In this document: positions 13,501 through 26,333 of the stretch, in pieces
Numbering within the stretch: the first letter of the stretch is position 1
Layout: every line of letters starts with the position of its first letter
NCBI RefSeq assembly: GCF_037975245.1
Contig: NC_092568.1
Location: forward strand, 30,375,001 to 30,437,000
Reading direction: 5' to 3'
DNA length: 62,000 nucleotides
Origin: Apostichopus japonicus
Taxonomy: Eukaryota; Echinodermata; Holothuroidea; Aspidochirotida; Stichopodidae
Position numbers and translations under genes: made by a program
Notes under the pieces: model-generated
Database searches by the model: none
Seen by the model: the letters and a program-made list of their open reading frames with translations, nothing else
Told to the model about the DNA's origin: nothing

Positions 13501-16500
13501 AAAATAATTACGACAGTAGTCGAAAATAAAAGCGTATTTTACATCTTATACTATTAGAAACACACGATATCGAAATATATGCTATAGGCTTTATCCACTT
13601 TCTAGTTTTTTCTTGCAACAAATCTGTCTGTGACTTTCAGAATTGTTTACAAATCGTGGCAATATGTCATCAACAGAATGACCCAGTGGCGTGTGACAGG
13701 GTGGTGTTTGGGGGGGGGGGAGGGGGTGGGGGTGTGGTAGGGGAGAATGGTTCCACAACCTCTATCGTCAGCACGTTCAGTATATATGGGGACTTTTTAC
13801 CTTCAGTCGGACCAGGAAGAAGACGTGCACTCCTCCGGGGTCCAGGACGCCGTTAGCGCCGGATCCAGGGTGGGGGGGGGGGGGAGCGGGAGTGGTAGAG
13901 GTATACACCCGCTTATATTAATAAAGAAAGATCCACTTTATTATATTATTCGGTATGTAATATTCACACATCATATATCACGCGTGCTATAGAATAATCC
14001 CTATAAATAGGATTGATGTATACGAAATAAGTATTCACATTTCATTTATTCCTACTTGGCCTCTAGACCAATGTTAGTCATAAAGCGTTATATATAATGC
14101 TGTTTACAATATCTTTTAGGTAGAAGCAGTGAATTTTCAAAGGAGATATTTCAATATTGATATGAGCACGTGTTATTAATATCGCTACTTAATCCCGTAT
14201 ATAAGTAAATGTAAGGAATGTGGTTACCCATTGTGTGTATGTGTGTGTGTGCGCGCGCGCGTGTTTTATTAGCCACCATGCAATCCGCTACTCTTAAATC
14301 ACAAGGTGCATGCAACTAAAATTACAGCATCGTCTTTAATCGTTAGAATACTCACTAGAGAAATACAGAATCAAGTTAAAAGTTAAAAAGATATGGTAAG
14401 TGTTAATAATTCGCGGAATGGGATTTGTTCCCTAAGGATATACGGAGCGAAGAATATTAGTTTTTGACAAATTAATAAAATACAAAAAAAAAAAAAGAAC
14501 CTTTAGGGAAAATGTTCTTTGAGAGTCTCTTAAACTATGAATACAAAATACAGTGTGGATTATTAATAACGGTGTCACGGCCATAAAGTCCATTAGGTAA
14601 CTTTCAAAATCGAGAGTTTGTTTATTCTTTCCTGAGAAACTGAACCTCGAATAATCTAGTACTTATTTTGTGATATTAATTTACGGCTGAAGGTTTCGTT
14701 GCTCGGAATCTCATCGGCAAAGATGTTGTTTGGTTTAAATGGTCATAATAATATTAATGGGATATAACGGCATGCATGCATACTTCTATGATTATGGATC
14801 TGGGGGAGGCAATATTTACTTTTCCTTACCATTATTTTTGTTATAATACTTTTACTTATAACTCGCCAACCAAATATAATCATCCGCAGTCAGATGTTTC
14901 TCTGCAGCGGAGACGTCTAAAACCCCACTCCCCTGCTCTCCCTCTCCCTCCTCGCCCTCCTCTGCCCCCTCTGACACAGCTCCAAAAACGGTAAAATCGA
15001 ATATAGGTGTCAAAAAGATAAAGACATAATTTGATTGGTTAGTCTACGTTCTCTCCACATTAAAAGTGATTAAGTAAGTAAATTAATCTTTGGGTTTGTC
15101 CAATCACAATTAGCTGTAGAAAGCTCTCCAAATTGTGCAAATTGAAGGCAACATTTTGACTCTTACATGTAAATGTATTTCTGTCGTCTTGCGCAATGAC
15201 GATGTTATGACGTCATAAAGGGCTATGATCTCTAAAAATGTCAGCTGAAGTAGAATATATTCTGATTATGCTTGACCGAGAGGTTTTGTGAAAATTCGTG
15301 AAAAAAAAAACAACTCACATCTTGTATATAAGTCTATCCGTTAGTTGGAATATCTGTCACTTCTGTAAATATGACATGGTCATAGCTGTATCTTGATATA
15401 CTTGCTGAAAGTGCAGCGAAATTTAAGGAGTATTGTTTCTGTTGTGTGACGTCTGTCGCAGTGTCGAATGTGACTTTAAGGCGACCAAATACACCGGTAT
15501 AACATATGCTGTTCTCATGTGCTTGTCTGAGGGTGTACACGTTTCCATGGATACTCAATCAACTATACAGTCATAACCAATAAATATGACAATAAATATG
15601 ACAATTTTTAATGACAGCAAAAAAAATCAAAACGCAGCAATATTCCGTCTTTAAAATGTGAATACAAATGAAATTTCAGAATTTATTCTCTTTCAAGTAT
15701 TGATTTGAAATTATTGAACTCCTTTTTCTCTTTACAAATTTACGTCAGTGGACTAGAGAATATATGGCTGGAAATCATTCATCAATATATCTGAAGATCA
15801 TTGAAAGGTTGGTAAATATACACTACTGTAATCTTATATTATGTTCTGATGTAGGAAACGCACAGAATGATAATTTGTATTTCAAATGTGATGATAAATG
15901 TTAAAGTTATGAAGGAACGACTATTTCTCTTAAAGAAATATTCCGGTGTTAAAGTTGATTGCCGAATTAAAATGCTGGAAAATTTGTTGCATCTTTATTT
16001 CCAAACCACATCCCCATAGCTTATTTTATGACGCAAATATGAACGTTTTAAATTCGGTGGTATTTAATGAAGGCATCTGGCAACAGTAAAATAAATGATC
16101 CTATTACGGCAATTCAGCTTTTTGTTTGTTTTTTCCCTTTGTTTTGCTTTGTAATGTTTTACTCAGTTATTCACACAGGAAAATTATATTTCTTCTAAAA
16201 ATGTCGCATTTTGATGAAATTCTAAATACAGAGACCCTTAATATCTAAACAAAATTTCCAAATGTATTTAGGTGTCAAGGATAAATCAACAAGAAGATTA
16301 AACTAAAAGAAAGTAAAGCTTTTCAAAAACATTTGTGGCATCACTGTTCGCATATACTGTGATCAACTCCAAGGAAGAATCGAGGGTTTAGATTGTCAAA
16401 CTAAGTTACAATCAATCAACAACATCTTCAGTTAGAGACAAAATACTGAGATGGGTTTTCAACTAACAGAGCGGAATATTAGTTTCTTTTCCAATTGAGG

Positions 16501-17499
16501 GTCACATGTCTACTACTGGACTATCTCTTTAATATTTGATATCCGCAGCATAAGGAGAAGAATACGTGCCATTTCTCTTTTATAAATGCATGCAGGAACG
16601 GTAGATTCTCATCTCTCGCTCCATCTCTCGAGAGTTTAAGCCTTAGATGCGTAGGCCACGAACAGGTGTGACAGGGGATTGGGGGGGGGGGGGGCGTGGG
16701 GTGGATAATTTGCCTGCTATGCTATCCTTCGAAGTATGGAGGTGCCGGATTCTTTTTACTAAAGATTTCGCCAGAATTCGGATGGGGAGTTAATAATGTA
16801 TGAGATGGACCCATTAACGAAATACTCGTATTTTTAATTCAAACATTCACTCATTCCAGAACTCGAAGAAGGGAGCGAAGTGTCTTGCTAAAAAATGTTT
16901 GGATGTATATATAACTATCTGAATTGGTTCTTATACATTTCGATCATTTAGGGCGGAACGAAATACGAATTTGTAGATTGTACGGAACACTTAGGAAGTA
17001 AATTAGAATGTAATTATAAGCAACTAAAACAATCATGATAAGCAACAGGCTCCTTTAATTTTTTGTCGCCTTCACTTTACATTTCAGAACATGTCAAATA
17101 TAAGTTTATGTAGGATGTAATTCCTATAACACGCGTTTACGATTCTCATATTGAACCTGAATGACTTATAATAAATGTTTCATGGGTGGACAGGGAGTCG
17201 ATAAGCCCTGAAATTCAAGATGCGTTACTGCATCCATAAAATGAATTAACTGCACCATTACGAAACTTGTCGTAATAAATTCACAACTAAAGATAAGAAA
17301 TATAGATATTGCTTGTCACTCAGAGGGAATCTAAAAAAAGAAAATAACATTTCGCTCGAAGATAAGATTTCAAATATGGCTTATATATTGTGCTATGAGA
17401 CTTTAAAGGGGAGGGGGGAGGGGGGTGTTTATACATGCTAAGTGAGGATATCATTTAAAATAATAGTAGAATTACGTAACTAGCAATGCAGCGAAATAA
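10579..17499. other. Long intergenic stretch with G-tracts and small repeats
   Basis: No gene recognised over 6.9 kb. It holds poly-G tracts (12805-12814, ~13710-13720, ~13872-13884, 16681-16694), a poly-C/poly-A junction (12114-12130), and a TG/CG run with Z-DNA potential (14236-14263). An uncertain 74-codon minus-strand frame lies at 15334-15558. Confidence 0.4.
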
Positions 17500-18364
<865 letters not shown>

Positions 18365-21300
18365 TAAACCAACCAACAAAAAAGCAGAATAAAGGAAAGC
18401 TAACAATTTCTGTACAACACTTCATCATTTAATGAGTACAAATATATTAGCATACACGACTTGCCAGCACTCCATCTGGTAAACGTATGCTTTTTGCCAA
18501 AGGTTCTTCTGTTTCCTGTTCTCTAATACGTTTATACGCTACTCCGATACGAACATATTGAGGATAAATCAAGGTTATCTACTGATTAAAGAAATACTAG
18601 ACGGAGATTAAGAAAATTCATGTGGATCAGCGCAGGGGAGTAATAAATAACCATAGACGTCATTAGGGTGTGCATTCGGATTGAAAACAAAATCATTTTT
18701 TTCTCTCATGATTTTCATATAATAAAATAAAAATGCCATTTCTAAAGGTTTCATAGGGAAGTTAGAAATCTGCTTCCCAAAAGTGGCTTAATGTTGTTGT
18801 TTTGTTTTCATCTTATTTCGCCATGTCACTTTTCACATAAATTTACAGAAAAATCTACTAATATATTTCCCGAAGAGATTTGACATTGATCGATGCAGAA
18901 TTACAAACATCACGTCTGCTCGTACGCGCTGATGATTCTTTCAAATGCAAAAGATCTTTCTTTTTACTTCCTTTTTTTCCCCTCTTAATGTATATATACT
19001 AACGATTGAAATCCGTTCCCTTTTGACTCTGAATATGGGCTAAAATAAAGAGAAAAAACTATATACAAAATTTTTGAGGTTCATTTCCTAGAAGAAGAAA
19101 AAAATTAATAAAAATCGTAATATATGGTACATGCATTTTTGGATTCCACATCCATACAATGTTAATCAATATTCAGCTGGAAGGTATCGACAATTTTGAA
19201 TTTCGTAGGTTCTTTCATTGTAAGAACGTCAACGTTCGACAGGCTGGAATATGGCGTACATAAACCATACGGTATGTGCACACTGCAACGAATTGACTTC
19301 TTGCATTGCATGGATAGAATATTTATTTAATGTACATGCCTTATGCATCTCCATAACCTAACTAGTTATGTCCATTACATGCAATATCCATAATAAGAAA
19401 AACAGGTAATGTGAATGTTCGAATGACGTTTTTTTTATAGAATGGTAAAGATATATATATATATTCTCAAGAATATAGTCAAACTTCAAAGTTTCATATC
19501 TCTGAACTAATTATTCTGATTGTGTTCCTTTTATATAAAAGTAAATATTTCCCCAGCTTGTTCTTGTTGTCTTAAGTTGTCAACACATTCTAAAGTTTCC
19601 ATTTAAGATTAGTTTTCGATTTGTTTAGTACATATTCATTGTTCTATAAATCGAATATGAGTGCGAATTGGTAACCTCGTCGATTCCAAGGTTTAATTAG
19701 GTACGGTTTCCGTTGTATGTCTTTTTGTAATTAATTAATTGATGTAAATGAAAGGTCCACAAATAGAATAGATTGCTAAAAACTACTTCACTTTGTTTTG
19801 CACCAGCAAGTATTGTTTACGACACGAAAGAACAAAGAATGTCAGATTAGAAAAAGGAAATGGATTTCCTTGATAGAAATTGTTGTTGGGATAAATATTG
19901 TTGCTGGGATGTTAGATATTTTTCTTTTTACAATAACTAATATTGTGAACAATTTCATCTTTAGCGATGTTTATGCTTATCATGAGAAAATTAAAGGTGA
20001 GAGCCACGGGACAGAAAAACAACTGCAGCATTACATTAGAAAAAACCTTTCGGCCCACCGATTTGCCTATTAAGCTTCCGGATACTTAACAAGAGTTCTC
20101 TTTCAGTTTTTAGATTTTTTCATCTAATTAGTTAAACTTGTGAATTAATCATCATTACTTACATATAAGGCAATGATAACGTTTGAGTTTTCTGTCTCTT
20201 GTGGTCCTGCTTATCTTGTTTATTTTCATCCAAACAAAAATTGCGAGCGACTGTTTGATTATTAATAAAGGAATCAAGGTTTTTTTCTCTCGCTGCAGAT
20301 GATGTTACCCTTACGGTACATTAGAGGGACTTTCTGGTGGCTAAAACTGATTGCTTAGCAAACTTGCCGACTTTTTAGTTTGTTTATTATCAAAGCCGAA
20401 TCCATTTGTATCGCGAAGCCTTTTGTATCGCGAAGATAAATTATTTCCCTTCTAAATGTGTTAATAGTTTGTAAATGCACCTGGCAACAAACACAGTGAA
20501 ATGATACCATGTCTGTTGCATGGGCTGAACATGTATTTTGCTTTGATTTTGGTCTTCTTCAATTTTCTGCCAACAGACTATCACTAGAAAAATATTCCAC
20601 CATGTTAGTTGAATTCCCCATCACAATAGTTTGTTCCTAACACGAGATACATATTGTTGAATGGTTCTGACTGACTAAACCATCGAATCTTCCAGGGAGT
20701 GGCTAACAGTTGGTCGGTGACGTCATCACGGTAGATGCTTTTACCCGTTTGTTTTTATAATTATCTCTCTCCTGTAGGAAGGACGAAATATTATAGTTCA
20801 TTGGTTGGGTCATATACAGCTATGTCAGTTGTCATAGCAATAACTGCCATTTCCCTGGGTAGCTACTCTCAGGGGGGGGGGTCCCATTGTGGGGTAACCC
20901 AGGGTGATCAGAAGTCCATGACTGGGGGAGGGGTCAAAACGTGTCCTTGTGTGTGTGGGTGGGTGTGTCGGTGCGTGTCCAATTGTTTTGTCAAAAAACT
21001 CCTCCTAAACGGCTGGGCCGATCAATCTTAGTGGGAAGGTACCCTTGGGTGAGCCCTTGTGTCTCGCAGACCACCCGGAACCAAAAGTCAAAGGTCAAAT
21101 TGAGTGCAACCGATGAGATATGCAACTCCGTGGATTGCCCTCTTGTTTATTCTTGAAAAGTAATACATTTAAAATGTTCACTTATCTTTCAATTTTAATT
21201 GAATTTCATCATACTATTTTCCTCTTTGAGAAGCTGAGTTTAATATTTTAAATTGAAATCAAAATCACTTTCAGACGAATTGCGGTGATGACATAATTTA

Positions 21301-22732
21301 CGCTTCTGTTGCATTATGCATTAACAAAATCAAATATCATCAAATTCAAGGCCTAAACAAAGAGAGGGTTATATCTTCGCCATAATAAAGAATGTTATGA
21401 GACCGTGTGGTTTGTTTGTAAATATGCAGAATATTTCCAACATTTTTATGCAGCAACCAACTACAGCCAATGAAGTACTCCTTTAATATTAGGTTAACCA
21501 TCATATCAAATCTTGGGCGAAACCTGATTAAAAAATTGAAATATTTTCAGTTCATTAATTCCTACACATTGTCGTGATTAGATCCGAAACTGGATTTAAT
21601 GAAATGCCTTGAAAACAATCACTGAGAGAAGAAAACAAATAATAATAAAAAAAAAAATCAATATTCCACTTTCGTCAAAACTTGAGTTGTCATACACAGG
21701 ATCTTGTTTCATATAGGAAGAGCGTGTACTACTATACGTGTTTTTTTAATAGTATGTACCATTCCATTGTATATATTTTTTTGTATATATTTTGTTTGTT
21801 AAATCTTACCGATAAGTTAATTAATGTTATATATTCTTTAATTCTTCCTACCTTTCTACTATTTTCTATTTCTCAGTCATATTGTGTTTATTTCATACTT
21901 TCTATTTTTTTTTATAAAAATATATTTTAATTACACCCTTAAACGGATCGCGTTTATAAAAAAGAGTAAACAAATCACGGTTTGTTAATGGTTCACGATA
22001 ATTAAGTGAAACAATAGCACAACTTATAACAATTACTATTATACTTATTATTATTATTATACTATCAACATAAGCTAGAACAGGGAACAGGAATACGTTG
22101 CTATAGACACAAGACGTGATTCGGTCATGCGCAGTTCGCGACTCCTGCTATTTTTATACTGGTAGTCGGGGGTATCTAAAGGTAACACAATACATTGTTT
22201 GCTTACAGCAGAGCTAATCTGAAAGTTATATAGACGGAAGTAAACTGTTATTCCAAAAAGCTGAAGAATTAATAAGGGACTGTGCATTAAGAAGACCACG
22301 GGTACCTCTTGTGTATACTTATCAGCCATTGACCGTTGTAGTTTGATCTATACAAGTAAAGCCTTTCGTAGTGCGCATTGAATGCACGTTACAAAATACC
22401 ACATGGTTATATGTCTTGATATTGCCTTGTATAGAATATTGTCTGAAGAAAGAATGATGTATCGAAAATAGCAACTTTTGTTAGGAGATATAACGTTGTT
22501 GGGTATAGATGTACGTGGTCAATGGACGTAAATAGTAGAATCGGTTAGGGAAAGGACGAATACTATGTATATTCATTCCCCATCCATTCTCCTTGTGTTG
22601 AACCAATTAAGCTCCAAACATTAAATTAGGAGAGAGTGGGTTGCAGAGTGGGTGTATAAATCTTCAACATTTCATTCTAACACCAACGTAAGTGAGAGAT
22701 AAACGATGTGGATACCCATTCCGTACCCAAAC

Positions 22733-22734
<2 letters not shown>
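18365..22734. other. Intergenic stretch, no confident gene
   Basis: AT-rich, with poly-G at 20872-20881. One short minus-strand segment (about 18440-18575) could be a terminal exon but has no support. Part of the stretch (20935-21150) looks like a dispersed repeat. Confidence 0.4.
20935..21150. repeat. Probable dispersed repeat
   Basis: GTGTGTGGGTGGGTGTG leads into CTCCTAAACGGCTGGGCCGA and then GGTACCCTTGGGTGA. It resembles interspersed repeats I have seen in marine invertebrate genomes. There is only one copy in this window, so this is recall, not proof. Confidence 0.35.

Positions 22735-22806
<72 letters not shown>
22735..22806. repeat. (TA)n microsatellite
   Basis: About 72 bp of nearly perfect TA repeat. 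Confidence 0.96.
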
Positions 22807-22807
<1 letters not shown>

Positions 22808-23293
22808 GTTACACAATTCTTCGCCTATACACTGCTACATGTCACTGTCGGATTCACCGAACAGCACTGCATAGACATGTACACATACCTACCTATAACC
22901 CGTTAAGTTGGGAGGGAGAAGAGGGGGGGGGGGCAGGTGCATAGGTCATATGCCTTAACAATAATCTGATGGAGCATATATACTAACCTAACAAAATACG
23001 TCATAATTCTTAAACCAATTTGAACTCAAATGTTCACATTGAATTTGTTAAACACCAGTTTGCATCTAGGCTCTTCCGGAATCATGCATCAATTTCTCAC
23101 CCCCTCTTATGGACTGAGATCGGTAATGGACCAGTTACCCCTTTTCCAAACCGACGAGCCTAGATCCACCCATAGATAAATCATAAATCATATCTTAATT
23201 AATGGATGGATCTACCGCGGAGGCTTGCCCCACCAATCTGCAAACTCCTTCCGGTTTTTCCTGCACAAGTTCATTTGACCGGAGTATTTTAAT

Positions 23294-23728
23294 CACGTTG
23301 TAATTATGTTGTCTAATGTACTGATCAACTGATTCCATCGACTGCTGAGGAGACCGACGAATGGGCTACATGGTACTGAGAGACGAGCGACTCGTGCGTA
23401 CTATTAATGGTATATCATCAAAACACAATATTCGGTATACAGAATATGTGTGTTTGCCCCATTGTATGTACGTGTTATAACCTATTAACATCAGTATATA
23501 GGGAATAACACACGTTGCAATTATATTGTCTAATGTACTGATCAACTGATTCCATCGACTGCTGAGGAGACCGACGAATGGGCTACATGATACTGAGAGA
23601 CGAGCGACTCGTGCGTACTATTAATGGTATCATCAAATCACAATATTCGGTAGAATATGTGTGTGTTTGCCCCATACTATATACGTGTTAACACCCATTA
23701 ACATCAGTATAGGGAATAAACACACGTG
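23294..23728. repeat. Tandem duplication, two copies of ~217 bp
   Basis: The first copy starts CACGTTGTAATTATGTTG at 23294, the second CACGTTGCAATTATATTG at 23511. The two share a long near-identical core (GACTGCTGAGGAGACCGACG). A few small indels separate them, so the event is fairly recent. Confidence 0.9.
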
Positions 23729-24181
23729 GAATCAGCATACACGTGACGAAAAGAAACAGTTAAAAATTAACCTTACAAGCGTTGTGAATTCTTGTTTCGA
23801 TAAAGGTCTGGGTGATTATACTTCTCTCTAATCCATTCATTTGGAAGGTAGACTATTATAGCTTACATCACACGTAATATATAACTATAGTATAATGAGT
23901 TGTAAGCGGTTGATTCCGGCGAGTAATTAGACCTCAAGTATCACAAGTATATGATTGTGGAGACAGTGTTGACATACGTGTTTCTAATATAGATTTTATG
24001 ATCGCCGTGTATGGTGAAAAGCACACTTGGGTAAAGTTAACGAAATGGGCTATTGTTATACTGTACTTTAAATTGAAACTGATCTTTTATTTTATGACGA
24101 TGGAAGATGATTAAAGTGTTATCAAAACGATATGATTTGTTGGATAGAGAAAACTAGTCAAGGTTGCAGTAACGCGGTGAG

Positions 24182-24654
24182 CAGTGGCGGAGCTAGGGGT
24201 ATTGGTCAGAGGGGGCGAGAATGGTCTGTAGGGGCGCTTTCGACACTATCTAAGCGGAGCGCCACCACAAGTTGGCGCGGAGCGTAGAGAAATTTTTTGA
24301 GTCAAGATACTCCTTAGATCGCCGGAAATGACCCTTTCCGCGGGGCCTTGCTAATTTGCAGATAAACGAAGAATAAATAGGTGTCATCGCCATTTGTGAC
24401 AACTCTGAAGTTTATATGGGTGTTGAAAGTGCATGCGTTTCATCACAAGACCGCCGTTAGAGCATTTTGTCAGAAAATTACACCCAACAAAATGTGACAA
24501 ATGTCAATAGGTAGATGAGAGCGCAGTAAAAAAGTCAATAATCGCGAATAAGTAAAAAGTGGTAAAAAGCTGAAAAGGGCGCCAGCAGTCCATTGAGTCC
24601 GTCAGGGGGGGGGGGGGGCATCCGCCCCCTGACGGTATGGACGCTCCGCCACTG
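24182..24654. mobile_element. Non-autonomous hAT-type element, 473 bp
   Basis: The left end starts CAGTGGCGGAGCTAGG. The right end, on the minus strand, starts CAGTGGCGGAGCGTCC, a perfect 12-bp inverted repeat. The flanks are an exact 8-bp duplication, GCGGTGAG (24174-24181 and 24655-24662), as hAT transposases make. It holds a poly-G run and no transposase. An internal ~140-bp segment is shared with the element at 29990-31470. Confidence 0.92.
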
Positions 24655-25011
24655 GCGGTGAGTACGGGCCAGTGAGGAAGAATGGAATAAATATACACTC
24701 GCAATAGCCTTAAATAAGTGATATATGATGTAGAAACCCTGAGTAACGTGTATCCCTGAAGAATAATTAAAGAACAGAATAACATGATCCCCGAAATAGT
24801 TTTTAAAAAGTGACCTATGCGGTAACAAACCAATCTAACGCGTATCACTAAATGAGAACTAAAGAATAGTATTACCGTGATTTCCCTAAATAGTTATATA
24901 AATGATCAATGCGGTTACAAACCTATATAACGAGACGTAACTCGAAGGTCACTAAATTTCAAATTTCAGCGACTCAGAAGTTGTCCTTGTAACGCAGGGA
25001 CTCAGTTCAAA

Positions 25012-25080
25012 GACCCGACCCGACCCGGCTCGGCCAGACCCGACCCGGCTCGGACAGACCCGACCCGACTCGACTCGACT
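25012..25080. repeat. GACCCGACCCGGCTCG minisatellite
   Basis: About three copies of a 20-bp unit (AGACCCGACCCGGCTCGGCC), decaying into ACTCG repeats. It is GC-rich in an AT-rich setting. Confidence 0.8.
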
Positions 25081-25314
25081 AGATTCGGTTTGACACATTA
25101 AAGTAGCTGGAAGTGACTTGACTCCGGATCACAAACTGAAATATACTCGTTGCAACTCTGCCATAAAACTGCCTCCATTTTAAGTAGCGAGCGTTGCTAA
25201 TCGTTCAATCCAGAATGTATGTAATTAAGATACTTCTTTGGTTTTGCCTGCCAGGAAGACATATATTGTTCTTATATAGGGTACTGGTTGCATGCAACAA
25301 GGTAGACAACGACA

Positions 25315-25674
25315 CAAGGGCGTAGGAACCGGGGGGCTGGGGGGCGCCAGCCCCCCAGTGAAAAATATGGGGGACGGAAGTATCATTCCGCCCCCCGCTC
25401 CGCAAGTCAGAAAACCCCTTTTTCATTTCCAAATGAGAAAAAAATCTCATTTGGAGCACCAAATTGCATTTAAGGCCAGGTGAAAATGCAAAATTCTTTA
25501 CAAAATGGAGTGGGAGTTGAAGTGTGCTATATTGCACCAAATTGCATCTGAGGCCACCTGGAAATGCAAAAAAATTCCAAAGGGGAGGGGGACACCCCCT
25601 CCCCTTAGACCCCTCCCCCAGGCCGGCCATCAGTCTTCAGCCCCCCCACTCAAAAGTACCTTCCTACGCCACTG
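25315..25674. mobile_element. Non-autonomous hAT-type element, 360 bp
   Basis: The left end starts CAAGGGCGTAGGAACC. The right end, on the minus strand, starts CAGTGGCGTAGGAAGG. It is flanked by an exact 8-bp duplication CAACGACA (25307-25314 and 25675-25682). The interior is rich in G and C runs, with no transposase. Reading frames inside it are not genes. Confidence 0.9.
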
Positions 25675-25682
25675 CAACGACA

Positions 25683-26016
25683 TATAAACAGACAGACATA
25701 GCCTACATGTACCTTATAACCATATAATTACTTTACCCGTTCGAGAATGTTATCGCAAATGTAAAGTATTAATTATACCAAGAAGCTATAGACAATATAG
25801 CATAAGAAGATCATTTTTCTTGTTCCATCTGCAATCAACTGATCGACCTGGAGGATAGGGGGTGGGGGAGGGTGACTGAGAGGAATTCGCGGGCGGGCTA
25901 TGGAATTGCTACTCTGGCTCAGTGCCGATCCAACTGGCGGGGCTGGAGTAGAAACGGTCAATCCGCTCCCTGGGCGGCACGCAACAGGGTTGGACATGAG
26001 TGGTAACACTCTTGTG

Positions 26017-26058
<42 letters not shown>

Positions 26059-26142
26059 TCTGTGTAGTACAAGGCCACCTGATTAACTCTACAGTTCTTA
26101 ATCTAGCCTATATAGTGAAAAAATGAACTATCCACGTCTTAC
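25683..26142. other. Globin intron side, no next exon seen
   Basis: This begins the first globin intron. A GC-rich patch at 25880-25985 is open in more than one frame but matches no globin segment. An AT run lies at 26019-26056. Confidence 0.4.
26019..26056. repeat. (AT)n microsatellite
   Basis: About 38 bp of perfect AT repeat, inside the first globin intron. Confidence 0.95.
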
Positions 26143-26333
26143 CTTAAAAACGTTTCCGATCCAACACCTTCTGCATTTCTTTGGACAGCTTTCCACGATT
26201 TCTCCAAACTAAATTTTTGTCTGGCGGTAAGAGGTAACCTGGGATCTGTTGGGGGTAACGGCGGTGGTTCACATAGGGAACCATTCATACCATTCGAGCC
26301 CAGTTTGCCCTCGTTAGAAGGTCCACATCCCAT
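26143..26333 (-). CDS. Globin X-like globin, first coding exon (partial gene)
   Basis: 63 codons plus two bases. The start ATG (26331-26333) has a good context (ACAATGG). The protein starts MGCGPSN: Gly2 with Ser6 fits the N-myristoylation rule, and Cys3 is a likely palmitoylation site. Doubly acylated MGC starts are known from globin X, a membrane-bound heme globin found in many animals. A proline-rich linker (EPPPLPPTDPRLP) follows, then a globin A helix and start of B: LTARQKFSLEKSWKAVQRNA, then GVGSETFLR, with the invariant A-helix Trp. The exon stops inside an Arg codon (AG, then GTAAGACG), a phase-2 intron at the conserved B12.2 position. Later exons, with the distal and proximal His, should lie below 26143, but I could not find them. 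They may be diverged, far away or lost, so this could also be a broken gene. Confidence 0.8.

Noticed and set aside
25205-25727. Several overlapping 60-141-codon frames on both strands
   Set aside because: They lie across the 360-bp hAT element with its GC-rich ends; mutual overlap on both strands argues against coding.
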